DNA of 64,000 nucleotides, taken from the NCBI RefSeq assembly GCF_021602025.1, contig NZ_BQHW01000001.1, positions 1-64,000 of the forward strand, written 5' to 3'. The stretch's first letter is position 1, and each line of letters opens with the position of its first letter. This document shows, in pieces, positions 17,237 to 26,481 of this stretch. A program made the translations under genes and the position numbers. Below the pieces are notes generated by a model. That model did no database searches. It was given only the letters and a program-made list of their open reading frames with translations, and was not told where the DNA came from. Source of the DNA: Pseudomonas ceruminis. Its GTDB lineage: Bacteria; Pseudomonadota; Gammaproteobacteria; Pseudomonadales; Pseudomonadaceae.

Positions 17237-18745
17237 ATGAAGAAATCAGTAGGCATCCTTTCCGGCCTGGCCATTGCCATCGCCGTCGTAACCACTGCTG
17301 GCGCCTGGTACACGGGCCAGCAATTGCCTGGGGTACTGGAGCAGTCCGTCGCCCGTGGCAACGCCCAGCTGGAGAAGGCTCTGACAGGGATTGGCGGCAG
17401 CATGACCCTCGAGGTGGCGTCGGTGGAGCGGCACTTCTTCAGCAGCACCGCGCACTATCGCCTCAAGGCCAGCGACATCCACTTGTCTGACGGCCAGACT
17501 GCCAGCTTCGAAGTGGGCGTCACCGATCAGATCGAGCATGGTCCGTTCCCCTGGTCGCGGGTCAAGGCATTCAAGCTGATGCCGGTGATGGCGGCCAGCA
17601 ACAGCGCACTGGACAAGGACGCGTTCACCGCGCCCTGGTTCGCCGCTGCGGGCGACAAGGCGCCCATTACCTCGCAGACCAGCCTGGGCTATGGCGGCAG
17701 CATCGATGGCACCATCGACATCGCACCGGTCAAGCTGACCGAAGACAACGGCAGCACGCTCGACTTCTCGGGCATGCAGCTGGCGATCCGTGGCGACAAC
17801 GAAGGCAAGGCATCGACCTTCCATGGCGCTGCGGACCGCTTTGAAATGAAGCTGGTAGCCGATGATCATCCGCCGGCCACGTTCGAGCTCAAGGGCCTGA
17901 AAATCGGCGGCAATTTGGCGGCCACCCAGCACGAGGCAATCTATGTCGGCAACGTCGATCTGTTGTTGGCCGAGGCCAAGGCAACCGTAGGGCCCAAGCA
18001 GCAGGTACTGCTGCTCAAAGGGCTGGAGCAGAACGTGTTGCAAACGCTTGACGGCCCCGACACCGTGGGTGGGCGCGTGGATTACAAGGTGGCGGACATC
18101 ACCTGGGACGGCCGTGCGGTCGGCAGCGGTCAGATGGCGGTGAGCATCAAGGCGATCAACGCACCGGCCTTGCAGTCGCTGTCCCAGTGGTACCAGGCGC
18201 ACCTGCCAGAGTTTCAGGAGGCTGCCGCTGCCGGCCAGCCGTTGCCGCAAATCCAGATGGGCGAGGCAGAAAAGGCCAAGTTTCAGGGTGACCTGAAACA
18301 GCTTCTAGCGTCCAAGCCGCAGGTGGCCGTGGAAAACCTGTCGTTCAAGACGGCCAACGGCGAAAGCCGCTTCAACCTGACGATGGACTTTGCCAGCCCG
18401 ACTTCCTTCGACCTGCCACCTGACCAGCTGAGCAAGCAGTTGATTACCCAGGTCAATAGCAAGCTCTCGCTGTCCAAGCCGATGATCGGTGACCTGGCGA
18501 CCTTGCAGGCACTGCTGGAAGGCCAGACCGATGCTCAGGCGATTGCCATGCAGTCCAGCCAGGCCGGTGAAATGGTCGGTTTGATGGCGCTGCAGAGTGG
18601 CATGGCCACGGTGCAGGGTAATGATGTGGTATCGAGCCTGCACTACGCCGACGGCATGGTTGACTTCAACGGCAAGAAGATGACTGTCGACGCGTTCGCG
18701 ATGATGTTGGCAGCACACTTCGCGGCGTTGCAGCCTCAGGATTGA
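17237..18745 (+). CDS. YdgA-family protein (DUF945)
   Basis: 502 residues from ATG 17237 (MKKSVGILSG). A single N-terminal hydrophobic segment (about 4-22) acts as anchor or signal, followed by a long periplasmic region of amphipathic beta-type repeats (GGSMTLEVASVERHFFSS, YKVADITWDGRAVGSG) and a C-terminal helix. This matches E. coli YdgA-like proteins (DUF945), whose function is not settled. The 35-residue upstream extension from 17132 is not needed. It is transcribed toward nadA, separated by a REP doublet. Confidence 0.8.
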   Translation: MKKSVGILSGLAIAIAVVTTAGAWYTGQQLPGVLEQSVARGNAQLEKALTGIGGSMTLEVASVERHFFSSTAHYRLKASDIHLSDGQTASFEVGVTDQIEHGPFPWSRVKAFKLMPVMAASNSALDKDAFTAPWFAAAGDKAPITSQTSLGYGGSIDGTIDIAPVKLTEDNGSTLDFSGMQLAIRGDNEGKASTFHGAADRFEMKLVADDHPPATFELKGLKIGGNLAATQHEAIYVGNVDLLLAEAKATVGPKQQVLLLKGLEQNVLQTLDGPDTVGGRVDYKVADITWDGRAVGSGQMAVSIKAINAPALQSLSQWYQAHLPEFQEAAAAGQPLPQIQMGEAEKAKFQGDLKQLLASKPQVAVENLSFKTANGESRFNLTMDFASPTSFDLPPDQLSKQLITQVNSKLSLSKPMIGDLATLQALLEGQTDAQAIAMQSSQAGEMVGLMALQSGMATVQGNDVVSSLHYADGMVDFNGKKMTVDAFAMMLAAHFAALQPQD

Positions 18746-18751
18746 CAGCAG

Positions 18752-18816
18752 CCCCATCGCCGGCAAGCCTCATGGCCCGTGCGATACCCGTGGCAGCCGG
18801 CTTGCCGGCGATGGGG
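18752..18816. repeat. REP-type inverted doublet
   Basis: A perfect 18-bp inverted repeat (18752-18769 with 18799-18816; CCCCATCGCCGGCAAGCC) around a 29-base loop, 6 bp after the YdgA-like stop. It is a typical intergenic REP pair, likely to stabilise the upstream mRNA or terminate it. Confidence 0.7.
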
Positions 18817-19003
18817 CCCGTGCAGCCACACAAAAACCGCTTTAGAAATCCCTTGATTGTCTGTAGCCTTCGGCGTCCGATAATAATCCGCGCCCGCAGA
18901 GGGCCGTGGCGGCTCGCCTGCCGTCCGGCGCCGTTAGCCGATCTGCCAGGGCCGGGTGATACACTCGATTTGACGCGCACACGCGCCTGCAGGTCCAGCG
19001 ATC

Positions 19004-20062
19004 ATGACCCAGATTTCCGAACGCCTGTTGGTTCAGGCCCACCTCGACGCCAAGCAGCCCAACCCGCTGACAGCCGAGCAGGAGGCCGAATACCGTGCGG
19101 CCATCGCTGCCGAGCTCAAGGCGCAGAACGCCGTGCTGGTCGCCCACTATTACTGCGACCCGGTCATCCAGGCGCTCGCCGAAGAGACCGGCGGCTGCGT
19201 GTCCGACTCGCTGGAAATGGCCCGCTTTGGCAAGAACCACCCCGCCGAGACCGTGATTGTCGCCGGTGTGCGCTTCATGGGCGAAACGGCCAAGATTCTC
19301 ACGCCGGAAAAGCGCGTGCTCATGCCAACCCTGGAGGCCACCTGCTCACTCGACCTGGGGTGCCCGGTCGAAGCGTTCTCGGCCTTCTGCGATCAGCATC
19401 CCGAGCGTACCGTGGTGGTCTATGCCAACACGTCTGCGGCCGTAAAGGCACGGGCCGATTGGGTGGTGACGTCGAGCTGCGCGCTGGAGATCGTCGAAAG
19501 CCTGATGGACAACGGCGAAACCATCATCTGGGGGCCGGACCAGCACCTGGGCCGTTATATTCAGAAGCAGACCGGTGCAGACATGTTGCTGTGGGACGGT
19601 GCCTGCATCGTTCACGAAGAATTCAAGTCGCGCCAGTTGGCAGACATGAAAGCGCTGTACCCAGATGCCGCGATTCTGGTCCACCCCGAGTCGCCCGAGT
19701 CGGTGATCGATCTGGCCGATGCAGTGGGCTCGACCAGCCAGTTGATCAAGGCTGCGCAAACGCTGCCGAACAAGACCTTCATCGTCGCCACTGACCGCGG
19801 CATCTTCTACAAGATGCAGCAGCTGTGCCCGGACAAGGAATTCGTCGAAGCGCCTACAGCCGGCAACGGCGCGGCATGCCGCAGCTGTGCCCATTGTCCG
19901 TGGATGGCGATGAATACCCTGGAGCGGGTGCTGGATTGCTTGCGTAAAGGCACCAACGAAATTTTCGTTGATCCGGCCCTGGTGCCCAAGGCGATCAAGC
20001 CCTTGAACCGTATGCTGGACTTTACCCAGGCTGCTCGGCTGAAGCTGTCGGGTAACGCCTGA
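19004..20062 (+). CDS. nadA: Quinolinate synthase NadA
   Basis: Condenses iminoaspartate with dihydroxyacetone phosphate to quinolinate in de novo NAD synthesis, using an oxygen-sensitive [4Fe-4S] cluster. 352 residues, normal for the family. Characteristic segments are [41 protein letters not shown] and [10 protein letters not shown]. The cluster cysteines are expected in [23 protein letters not shown] and the final [11 protein letters not shown]. The start is ATG 19004 with a weak AGGTCC upstream. The neighbourhood matches P. putida. Confidence 0.96.
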   Translation: MTQISERLLVQAHLDAKQPNPLTAEQEAEYRAAIAAELKAQNAVLVAHYYCDPVIQALAEETGGCVSDSLEMARFGKNHPAETVIVAGVRFMGETAKILTPEKRVLMPTLEATCSLDLGCPVEAFSAFCDQHPERTVVVYANTSAAVKARADWVVTSSCALEIVESLMDNGETIIWGPDQHLGRYIQKQTGADMLLWDGACIVHEEFKSRQLADMKALYPDAAILVHPESPESVIDLADAVGSTSQLIKAAQTLPNKTFIVATDRGIFYKMQQLCPDKEFVEAPTAGNGAACRSCAHCPWMAMNTLERVLDCLRKGTNEIFVDPALVPKAIKPLNRMLDFTQAARLKLSGNA

Positions 20063-20079
20063 TCTGAAACCGCAGCGAC

Positions 20080-20112
20080 GTGTTCGCGGGCGCGGGCTTG
20101 CCCCGCGAACAC
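20080..20112. repeat. REP-type hairpin after nadA
   Basis: GTGTTCGCGGG / CCCGCGAACAC form an 11-bp stem in the gap between the convergent nadA and M48 protease genes. It is probably a bidirectional terminator or REP unit. Confidence 0.55.
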
Positions 20113-20171
20113 CGGTGAAGCCGGTGCCACAGCGCATTGGCTGACCCACGCTTGTACGCAAGGCCGCCTTT

Positions 20172-21608
20172 CTAGCGCCCCATCATTTCCCTGACCATCC
20201 GCCGCTGCTCCATGATCTCGCGCTGGCGCTGGTCGATCTGCGACGCCAGCGGGAAGTTGCCGCCTGCGCGGCGCTTGGCGTAATCCAGCTGCTGGATCGC
20301 CTGGTCGAAATCCCCCACCAGGGTGAAATACTCGGCACGTGCCCGGTGCAGCCCAATGGTGTTGCCCGACAAGCCCCGCACTTCGGCCATGTCGTACCAG
20401 ACATCGGGATCATCCGGGCGGCTCTTGAGCAGGTCGTTCAACACCTTCTCGGCCTCGGCCGGCTTGTTCTGCTTGACCAGCAGGTCGGCACGCACCTGTT
20501 TCAGCGGATAGTTGCCCGGATACAAGCCTTGCATGCGCTCGGCACGCTGCTGGGCATCGGCCAGGCGGTTGTTGGTGATGTCCAGGTCGATCTGCGCCAG
20601 GTTGTAGGTGATGTCATTGGGTGCCTTGGCCAGCAACGGCTTGAGATTTTCACGCGCTTCGTTGAGCTGCCCGCCTTTGATCTGCGCCAGGGCCAGGCCA
20701 TAGCGGGCGGCATCCAATGTGGGGTCTTCGTCGAGCTGGGCACGGAAGCGTTTGGCTGCAAGGCCCGGTGTGCCTTCGTAAGTCAGGGCAACGCGTGCGC
20801 GGATCAGCTGGTAACGCTGGCTGTCCTCGACGCCGCCCTTGGGGGCCTGCTCGGCGCGGTTGCGGGTATCGGCGATACGCGATTCGGTCACCGGGTGAGT
20901 CAAGAGAAATTCGGGTGGTTTGGCGTCGTAGCGGTACTGGCGCGCCAGGCGTTCGAACATGGTCGGCATGTTGCGCGGGTCATAACCGGCCTTTTCCAGG
21001 TTCTGAATGCCGATCCGGTCGGCTTCCTGTTCGTTCTGCCGCGAGAAGCGCCGTTGTTCCTGCAGGGCGGCGGCCTGGGTGCCGGCAATCACGCCGATAC
21101 CGGCATCACCACCGCCACCTGCGGCCAGCACGATACCGGCCAGCAGCGCCGCCATCATCGGCAACTGCATGCGCTGCTGGGCCTCGACCCCACGAGCGAA
21201 GTGGCGTTGCGACAAGTGCGCCAGTTCGTGAGCCAGTACCGAGGCATACTCGCCTTCGGTCTGGGCATTGAGGAACAGGCCGCCGTTGACCCCGACGATG
21301 CCGCCCGGGGCGGCGAAGGCGTTGAGCTCACGGCTGTCGATGAGGATGAATTCCAGGCGCCGGTCCTGCAACTGGCTGGTTTCGGCCAGGCGGTACACCG
21401 TGGTTTCGACGTAATCCTTGAGCTGCGGGTCGTTGAGCTGGTTGACCTGGCCGCGCAACAGGCTGAGCCAGGCGCGGCCGAGCTGGTGTTCCTGCTGTGG
21501 CGAAACGATCGCAGAACTGGCGTCGCCCAGTGATGGCAGGTCGTCAGCATGGCCGGGAAGGGCCATCAGGCAGGCCAGCGACAACAGGGTAGGGCGCAGT
21601 AGGTTCAT
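20172..21608 (-). CDS. M48-family periplasmic metalloprotease with TPR tail (BepA-like)
   Basis: Zinc protease acting on outer-membrane proteins, 478 residues. A signal peptide covers about 1-19 (MNLLRPTLLSLACLMALPGHA). The peptidase domain has LAHELAHLSQRHF, the HExxH zinc site, followed by QEADRIG with the third ligand glutamate. The C-terminal half (about 290-478) is built of TPR-like helices (ARYGLALAQIKGGQLNEA, DVWYDMAEVRGLSGN). This layout equals E. coli BepA (YfgC), which assists LptD assembly and degrades misfolded outer-membrane proteins. The start at 21608 gives a proper signal peptide; the frame continues upstream without one. Confidence 0.9.
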   Translation of the reverse strand: MNLLRPTLLSLACLMALPGHADDLPSLGDASSAIVSPQQEHQLGRAWLSLLRGQVNQLNDPQLKDYVETTVYRLAETSQLQDRRLEFILIDSRELNAFAAPGGIVGVNGGLFLNAQTEGEYASVLAHELAHLSQRHFARGVEAQQRMQLPMMAALLAGIVLAAGGGGDAGIGVIAGTQAAALQEQRRFSRQNEQEADRIGIQNLEKAGYDPRNMPTMFERLARQYRYDAKPPEFLLTHPVTESRIADTRNRAEQAPKGGVEDSQRYQLIRARVALTYEGTPGLAAKRFRAQLDEDPTLDAARYGLALAQIKGGQLNEARENLKPLLAKAPNDITYNLAQIDLDITNNRLADAQQRAERMQGLYPGNYPLKQVRADLLVKQNKPAEAEKVLNDLLKSRPDDPDVWYDMAEVRGLSGNTIGLHRARAEYFTLVGDFDQAIQQLDYAKRRAGGNFPLASQIDQRQREIMEQRRMVREMMGR

Positions 21609-21717
21609 GCACGAAGCTCGCGTCGGATCAAAGCACCTACTGTAGCCCGCTCGCACGTTGGCGACCAGTGGCGGTATTCTAGCCAGCCTGTCTGCCCCGC
21701 CTGTGGAGAAACTGCTG

Positions 21718-21957
21718 ATGAGTGACACCCCGACCTGCGACGCCGAGCTCGACGCCAGCGGGCTGAACTGCCCCCTGCCGTTGCTCAAGGCGAAGATGGC
21801 GCTCAATGGCCTGGCCAGTGGCGCAGTGCTCAAGGTGATCGCCACCGACGCCGGCTCCCAGCGCGACTTCCGCACTTTTGCCCAGCTGGCCGGTCATACG
21901 CTGCTGCGTGAAACGGCCGAAGCCGGCGTTTATACCTACTGGCTGCGCAAGGCCTGA
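21718..21957 (+). CDS. TusA/SirA-like sulfur carrier protein
   Basis: 79 residues. LDASGLNCPLPLLKAK holds the CPxP motif near the N terminus that carries the persulfide in TusA-family sulfurtransferases. Members act in tRNA thiolation, molybdenum cofactor sulfuration or selenium metabolism. The start ATG 21718 has TGGAGAA upstream. It precedes the PerM-like gene by 20 bp, probably in one transcript, and is divergent from the BepA-like protease. Confidence 0.85.
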   Translation: MSDTPTCDAELDASGLNCPLPLLKAKMALNGLASGAVLKVIATDAGSQRDFRTFAQLAGHTLLRETAEAGVYTYWLRKA

Positions 21958-21977
21958 GTCTCAATCAAGGAACGTCA

Positions 21978-23048
21978 ATGTTCAAAGTGCTTCGCGACTG
22001 GATGCATCGCTACTTCTCCGACGAGGAGGCAGTGGTGCTGGCGGTCCTGCTGTTCCTGGCATTTACTGCAGTACTTACCCTCGGCGGCATGCTCGCGCCG
22101 GTGCTGGCGGGGATGGTGCTGGCATTTCTGATGCAAGGGCTGGTCAATGCCCTGGAGCGTATCCGGGTGCCGACGCGGGTGGCGGTCATGCTGGTGTTCG
22201 CCTTGTTCATGAGTGCACTGGCGGTGGTGCTGCTGGTGCTGGTGCCGTTGCTCTGGCATCAGTTGATCACCTTGTTCAACGAGCTGCCGGGCATGCTGGG
22301 CAAGTGGCAGTCGTTGTTGCTGCTGTTGCCTGAGCGCTACCCGCACCTGGTATCAGATGAGCAGGTATTGCATGCCATCGAATCGGTGCGTGGCGAGATC
22401 GGCAAGTTCGGCCAGTGGGCACTGACCTTCTCGTTGTCGAGCCTGCCCCTGCTGGTCAACGCCATGATCTACCTGGTGCTGGTGCCAATCCTGGTGTTTT
22501 TCTTCCTCAAGGACCGTGAACTGATCGGTCGCTGGGTCAGCGGTTACCTGCCACGCCAACGCAGTCTGCTCAACCGTGTGGGTAGCGAGATGAACCGGCA
22601 GATCGCCAACTACATCCGCGGCAAGGGCATCGAAATCCTGATCTGCGGGATTGCCACCTACATTGCCTTCATCAGCCTGGGGCTCAACTACGCCGCGCTG
22701 CTGGCACTGCTGGTAGGGTTGTCGGTGGTGGTGCCCTACGTGGGGGCGGTGGTGGTGACTGTGCCGGTCACGCTGATTGCGCTGTTCCAATGGGGCTGGG
22801 GTGACCAGTTCATCTACCTGATGACGGTGTACGCGATCATTCAGGCGCTCGATGGCAACGTGCTGGTGCCGCTGCTGTTCTCCGAGGCGGTGAGCTTGCA
22901 CCCGGTGGCGATCATCTGCGCGGTGCTGTTGTTTGGCGGACTGTGGGGCTTCTGGGGGATCTTCTTCGCGATCCCGCTGGCGACACTGATCAAGGCGGTG
23001 CTCGATGCCTGGCCGCGGCAGGAGCCAGCGGTGGCGCCGATACTCTAG
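21978..23048 (+). CDS. AI-2E family (PerM-like) transporter
   Basis: Inner-membrane protein of 356 residues with about eight helices. It has the family layout: a paired hydrophobic N terminus (AVLTLGGMLAPVLAGMVLAFLMQ), a central soluble loop, the segment GYLPRQRSLLNRVGSEMNRQI and a conserved late VPYVGAVVVTVPVTLIAL. Family roles reported include autoinducer-2 or sodium/proton export; the substrate cannot be told here. The start ATG 21978 has CAAGGAA upstream. Confidence 0.85.
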   Translation: MFKVLRDWMHRYFSDEEAVVLAVLLFLAFTAVLTLGGMLAPVLAGMVLAFLMQGLVNALERIRVPTRVAVMLVFALFMSALAVVLLVLVPLLWHQLITLFNELPGMLGKWQSLLLLLPERYPHLVSDEQVLHAIESVRGEIGKFGQWALTFSLSSLPLLVNAMIYLVLVPILVFFFLKDRELIGRWVSGYLPRQRSLLNRVGSEMNRQIANYIRGKGIEILICGIATYIAFISLGLNYAALLALLVGLSVVVPYVGAVVVTVPVTLIALFQWGWGDQFIYLMTVYAIIQALDGNVLVPLLFSEAVSLHPVAIICAVLLFGGLWGFWGIFFAIPLATLIKAVLDAWPRQEPAVAPIL

Positions 23049-23058
23049 CGCTCTGCTG

Positions 23059-23139
23059 TCTTCTTCGCGGGTAAGCCCGCCTCCCCAGGTACTGCACCAC
23101 GTGCAGGTCGTGTGGGAGCGGGTCTACCGGCAAAGAAGC
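23059..23139. repeat. Inverted pair of REP-like sequences
   Basis: The left copy (about 23060-23086, CTTCTTCGCGGGTAAGCCCG...) and right copy (about 23111-23138, TGTGGGAGCGGGTCTACCGG...) are imperfect reverse complements. They match the common P. putida REP consensus ending in GTGGGAGCGGG. They separate the convergent perM-like and bcp genes. Confidence 0.65.
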
Positions 23140-23151
23140 GTCAAGCCGATC

Positions 23152-23625
23152 TCAAGCCTTGTTCAGCGCCTGGGCTGCGGCAAGCACGGCATCCACATGG
23201 CCTGGCACCTTCACCCCGCGCCATTCCTGACGCAGCACACCCTCCTTGTCGATCAGGAAGGTGCTGCGGTCCACGCCCATGTATTCCTTGCCGTAGAGCT
23301 TCTTCAGCTTGATCACGTCGAACTGCTGGCACAGCGCTTCGTCCTTGTCGCTGATCAGCTCGAACGGAAAGCCCTGCTTGGCCTTGAAGTTCTCGTGCGA
23401 CTTGATGCCGTCGCGCGACACGCCGAACACCACGGTGTTGGCCGCTTCGAAGGCTGCATGCTGGTCACGGAAACCCTGGCCTTGGGTCGTGCAGCCGGGG
23501 GTGCTGTCCTTGGGGTAGAAGTACACCACCACCTGGCGGCCCTTGAGCTCGGCCAGGCTGACAGTCTGGCCGCTGGTGGCCTGGGCCTGGAAGTCGGCGA
23601 CGGGTTGGTCGAGTGCTACTGCCAT
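23152..23625 (-). CDS. bcp: Thioredoxin-dependent peroxiredoxin Bcp
   Basis: Reduces hydrogen peroxide and organic peroxides in the cytosol, 157 residues. FYPKDSTPGCTTQG contains the peroxidatic cysteine in the PxxxTxxC motif, and a downstream FGVSRDGIKSHENFKAK segment is typical of the Bcp/PrxQ branch. The start ATG 23625 has AAGGAAAG upstream. The gcvR gene ends 11 bp before it, so the two probably share a transcript. Confidence 0.93.
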   Translation of the reverse strand: MAVALDQPVADFQAQATSGQTVSLAELKGRQVVVYFYPKDSTPGCTTQGQGFRDQHAAFEAANTVVFGVSRDGIKSHENFKAKQGFPFELISDKDEALCQQFDVIKLKKLYGKEYMGVDRSTFLIDKEGVLRQEWRGVKVPGHVDAVLAAAQALNKA

Positions 23626-23636
23626 GGGTGCTTTCC

Positions 23637-24197
23637 TTACATGGGGTTCTGTGGGCGCCAGGGTTCGATCAGCGCGTCCAGGTTCAAGGCGTCGGCAAAG
23701 TCCAGGAACTGGTCGCGCAACCAGCTGATCTGGGTGCCGGCCGGCAGGATCACGGTGAACTGGGCGTTGAGCATGCTGCTACCGGTCTGCGGCGCCAGGT
23801 AGGTGTCGCAGGTCATGGCTTCGAGCTCGACGCGGTGGTCGAGGAAGAACTGGCACAGCTCGTTGATGATGTCCGGGCGGTAGGCGGCGCTGACATAGGC
23901 GACATACGGCAAGGCCTGCGGGCGTACCTCCTGGTCGGCACTGCGCACCACATCGAGGGTCAGGCCGTGCTTCTTGCCCAGGCCCGGCAGGGTGGACTCC
24001 AGGCGCGCCAGGGCGTCCCAGCTACCGCCTACCTGCAATACCAGGGCGCTGGTCTCGCCATGGCGGCTCAGGCGCGAGGTGACGACCGCGCAGCGGTTTT
24101 CGAAGGCAGCGCGGCTGAGGACGTTGGCCAGCTCCATGGGGTTGGGGCCCAGGGCACTGATGACAAGGAATTGTTCGCGGACGGTGGGGGTGGACAT
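23637..24197 (-). CDS. gcvR: Glycine cleavage system transcriptional repressor GcvR
   Basis: 186-residue protein with two ACT domains (about 8-85 and 95-170), no DNA-binding motif and no membrane segment. This matches GcvR, which in E. coli restrains the activator GcvA when glycine is low. It begins MSTPTVREQFLVISALGPNP. The ATG at 24197 has a GGAATG site. It is upstream of and co-oriented with bcp, and divergent from dapA, as in other Pseudomonas. Confidence 0.88.
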   Translation of the reverse strand: MSTPTVREQFLVISALGPNPMELANVLSRAAFENRCAVVTSRLSRHGETSALVLQVGGSWDALARLESTLPGLGKKHGLTLDVVRSADQEVRPQALPYVAYVSAAYRPDIINELCQFFLDHRVELEAMTCDTYLAPQTGSSMLNAQFTVILPAGTQISWLRDQFLDFADALNLDALIEPWRPQNPM

Positions 24198-24457
24198 GCA
24201 GCATTCCTAAAGCGATGAGCGGTCGGCACAGGACGGGCGAAAGCCTCCTGTCGGCAGGGCCCGGGGCTCGCATGCGAGGACGTGGACGCTGGCCGGGGAG
24301 CAAGGTCGACGGCCCGGCGGGCCGCGCTGCACCGATCAAAGGATCAAGGGTAGCGAAATAAGGCGCCGAGGGGAATGCTCCGCCCGCCTGCTTCGCTTGT
24401 GCAAGGCCGATGCCCCCAGTACCATTACCGCTCTCTTTTTCCGGCAGGAGCAGTTAC

Positions 24458-25345
24458 ATGATTGCGGGCAGTATGGTGGCATTGGTCACACCCATGGATG
24501 CACAAGGGCGTCTTGATTGGGACAGCCTCGACAAACTTGTAGACTTCCACCTGGAAAATGGCACCCACGCGATCGTCGCTGTCGGCACCACCGGTGAGTC
24601 CGCCACGCTGGATGTCGAAGAACACATCCTGGTCATCAAGCACGTGGTCGAGCGCGTCAAGCGCAGCAACCACCGCGTGCCGGTGATCGCCGGTACCGGT
24701 GCAAACTCCACTGCCGAAGCCGTGCACCTGACCCAGAACGCCAAGAACGCTGGCGCCGATGCCTGCCTGCTGGTAGTGCCGTACTACAACAAGCCGACCC
24801 AGGAAGGCCTGTACCAGCACTTCAAGCACATTGCCGAAGCCGTCGATATCCCGCAGATCCTCTACAACGTACCCGGCCGCACCTCCTGCGACATGCAGGC
24901 CGAGACCGTCATCCGCCTGTCGAGCGTGCCTAACATCATCGGCATCAAGGAAGCCACCGGCGACCTGGCCCGTGCCAAGGCCATCCTCGACGGCGTGAGC
25001 AAGGACTTCATCGTCCTCTCCGGCGACGATCCGACGGCGGTCGAGCTGATCCTGTTGGGCGGCAAGGGCAACATCTCCGTCACCGCCAACGTCGCCCCGC
25101 GCGAAATGGCCGATCTGTGCGAGGCCGCCCTTGAGGGCAATGCCGAGAAGGCCCGCGCGATCAACGAAAAACTCATGCCCCTGCACAAAGACCTGTTCTG
25201 CGAAGCCAACCCGATCCCGGTGAAGTGGGCTCTGGTGGAAATGGGCCTGATGCATAAGGGTATTCGCCTGCCGCTGACCTGGCTGAGCGAAGGCTGTCAC
25301 GAAAAAGTCCGTACTGCCCTGCGCACGTCCGGCGTACTGGTTTAA
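24458..25345 (+). CDS. dapA: 4-hydroxy-tetrahydrodipicolinate synthase DapA
   Basis: Condenses aspartate semialdehyde with pyruvate, the first committed step to diaminopimelate and lysine. 295 residues from ATG 24458 ([13 protein letters not shown]), preceded by GGCAGGAG. Active-site segments are readable: [11 protein letters not shown] (the threonine pair), [10 protein letters not shown] (tyrosine) and [11 protein letters not shown] (Schiff-base lysine). The 16 codons upstream from 24410 are untranslated leader. It is followed by bamC after 17 bp, as in the conserved dapA-bamC arrangement. Confidence 0.96.
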   Translation: MIAGSMVALVTPMDAQGRLDWDSLDKLVDFHLENGTHAIVAVGTTGESATLDVEEHILVIKHVVERVKRSNHRVPVIAGTGANSTAEAVHLTQNAKNAGADACLLVVPYYNKPTQEGLYQHFKHIAEAVDIPQILYNVPGRTSCDMQAETVIRLSSVPNIIGIKEATGDLARAKAILDGVSKDFIVLSGDDPTAVELILLGGKGNISVTANVAPREMADLCEAALEGNAEKARAINEKLMPLHKDLFCEANPIPVKWALVEMGLMHKGIRLPLTWLSEGCHEKVRTALRTSGVLV

Positions 25346-25362
25346 TCGAGGAAGTACACCGC

Positions 25363-26481
25363 ATGAAGCGACTGGCTGGTCTTTCCGCGCTCGCCCTGAT
25401 CATCTCCAGCACCAGTGGGTGTGGCTGGCTGTGGGGCGAGGATGGCTATTTCCGCGACCGCGGCAGCGATTACCTGCAGGCGCATCCCACCGCGCCGATG
25501 CAGCTGCCGCCGGACGCCAGCAACGTCAAGCGCCTTGACCCGCTGCTGCCAATCCCCCGTAACGTCGCCGACGACCACGCCACCGGCGAATTCGAAGTGC
25601 CGCGCCCACAACCGCTGGCTTCTGGTGCGCAAGTCAGCGACTTCAGCCTGCAACGCAGCGGCAACAGCCGTTGGGTGCTGGCCCAGCGTTCGCCGGCCGA
25701 AGTCTGGCCGGTGGCCCGTCAGTTCTTCGAGGACAACGGCTTCCGCATCGCTGAAGAACGCCCGCAGACCGGCGAATTCAATACCTCCTGGCAGCGTTTC
25801 GATGAGCTGTCGGCATCGCTCGGCCAGCGCCTGGCCAGCACCTCCAGCAGCGGCGAGAGCGAAGTGCGTGTACGTGTGCGCATGGAGCCTGGCGTGCAGC
25901 GCAACACCTCCGAGGTGTACATCGTCAGCGTCGAACGCCCGGCTGGCAGCACAGCCGACCCGGCATTCCCGTCCACCTCCAGCAATACCGGGGCCGACGC
26001 GTTGCTGGTTGACGAGCTGCTCGCCAGCATGAACCGCAGCGCCGAGAAGGGCGGTTCGGTATCGTTGCTGGCCGCGCGTGACTTCGATGCTCCAAGCCGT
26101 GTCAGCCTGAGCGAGGACGGCAGCGGCAACCCGGTGCTGTTCCTCGGCGCCGACCTGGACCGTGCCTGGTCCAGCGTGGGCCGCGCCCTCGAGCAGGGCG
26201 GCGAATGGCGCGTCGAGGACATCAACCGCAGCCTGGGCCTGTACTACATCAACCTGTCGGAAAAGCCTGAAGACAAGCAGAACGAGCCTGGCTTCTTCAG
26301 CCGCCTGTTCGGCAGCGCACCGACCAAGGAAGAGCGTGAAGCCCGCGCCGAGCGTTATCAGGTGCGCCTGAGCAAGGTCGGCGAAAGCGTGCAGGTCACC
26401 GTCGAGAAGAACATCAACACCGTGGCCCCGGCCGATGTCGCTCGCCGCGTGCTGAGCGCCATTCAGGACCACCTGGGCTAA
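25363..26481 (+). CDS. bamC: Outer-membrane assembly lipoprotein BamC
   Basis: Lipoprotein of the BAM complex that inserts beta-barrel proteins, 372 residues. The lipobox is STSGC, predicting a mature N-terminal Cys20. Two helix-grip (BamC) domains follow a flexible N-terminal stretch with the conserved PPDASNVKRLDPLLPIPRN-type region. The start ATG 25363 has CGAGGAAG upstream. Its TAA at 26479-26481 directly abuts the GTG start of the next gene, so the three genes from dapA are probably one operon. Confidence 0.93.
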   Translation: MKRLAGLSALALIISSTSGCGWLWGEDGYFRDRGSDYLQAHPTAPMQLPPDASNVKRLDPLLPIPRNVADDHATGEFEVPRPQPLASGAQVSDFSLQRSGNSRWVLAQRSPAEVWPVARQFFEDNGFRIAEERPQTGEFNTSWQRFDELSASLGQRLASTSSSGESEVRVRVRMEPGVQRNTSEVYIVSVERPAGSTADPAFPSTSSNTGADALLVDELLASMNRSAEKGGSVSLLAARDFDAPSRVSLSEDGSGNPVLFLGADLDRAWSSVGRALEQGGEWRVEDINRSLGLYYINLSEKPEDKQNEPGFFSRLFGSAPTKEEREARAERYQVRLSKVGESVQVTVEKNINTVAPADVARRVLSAIQDHLG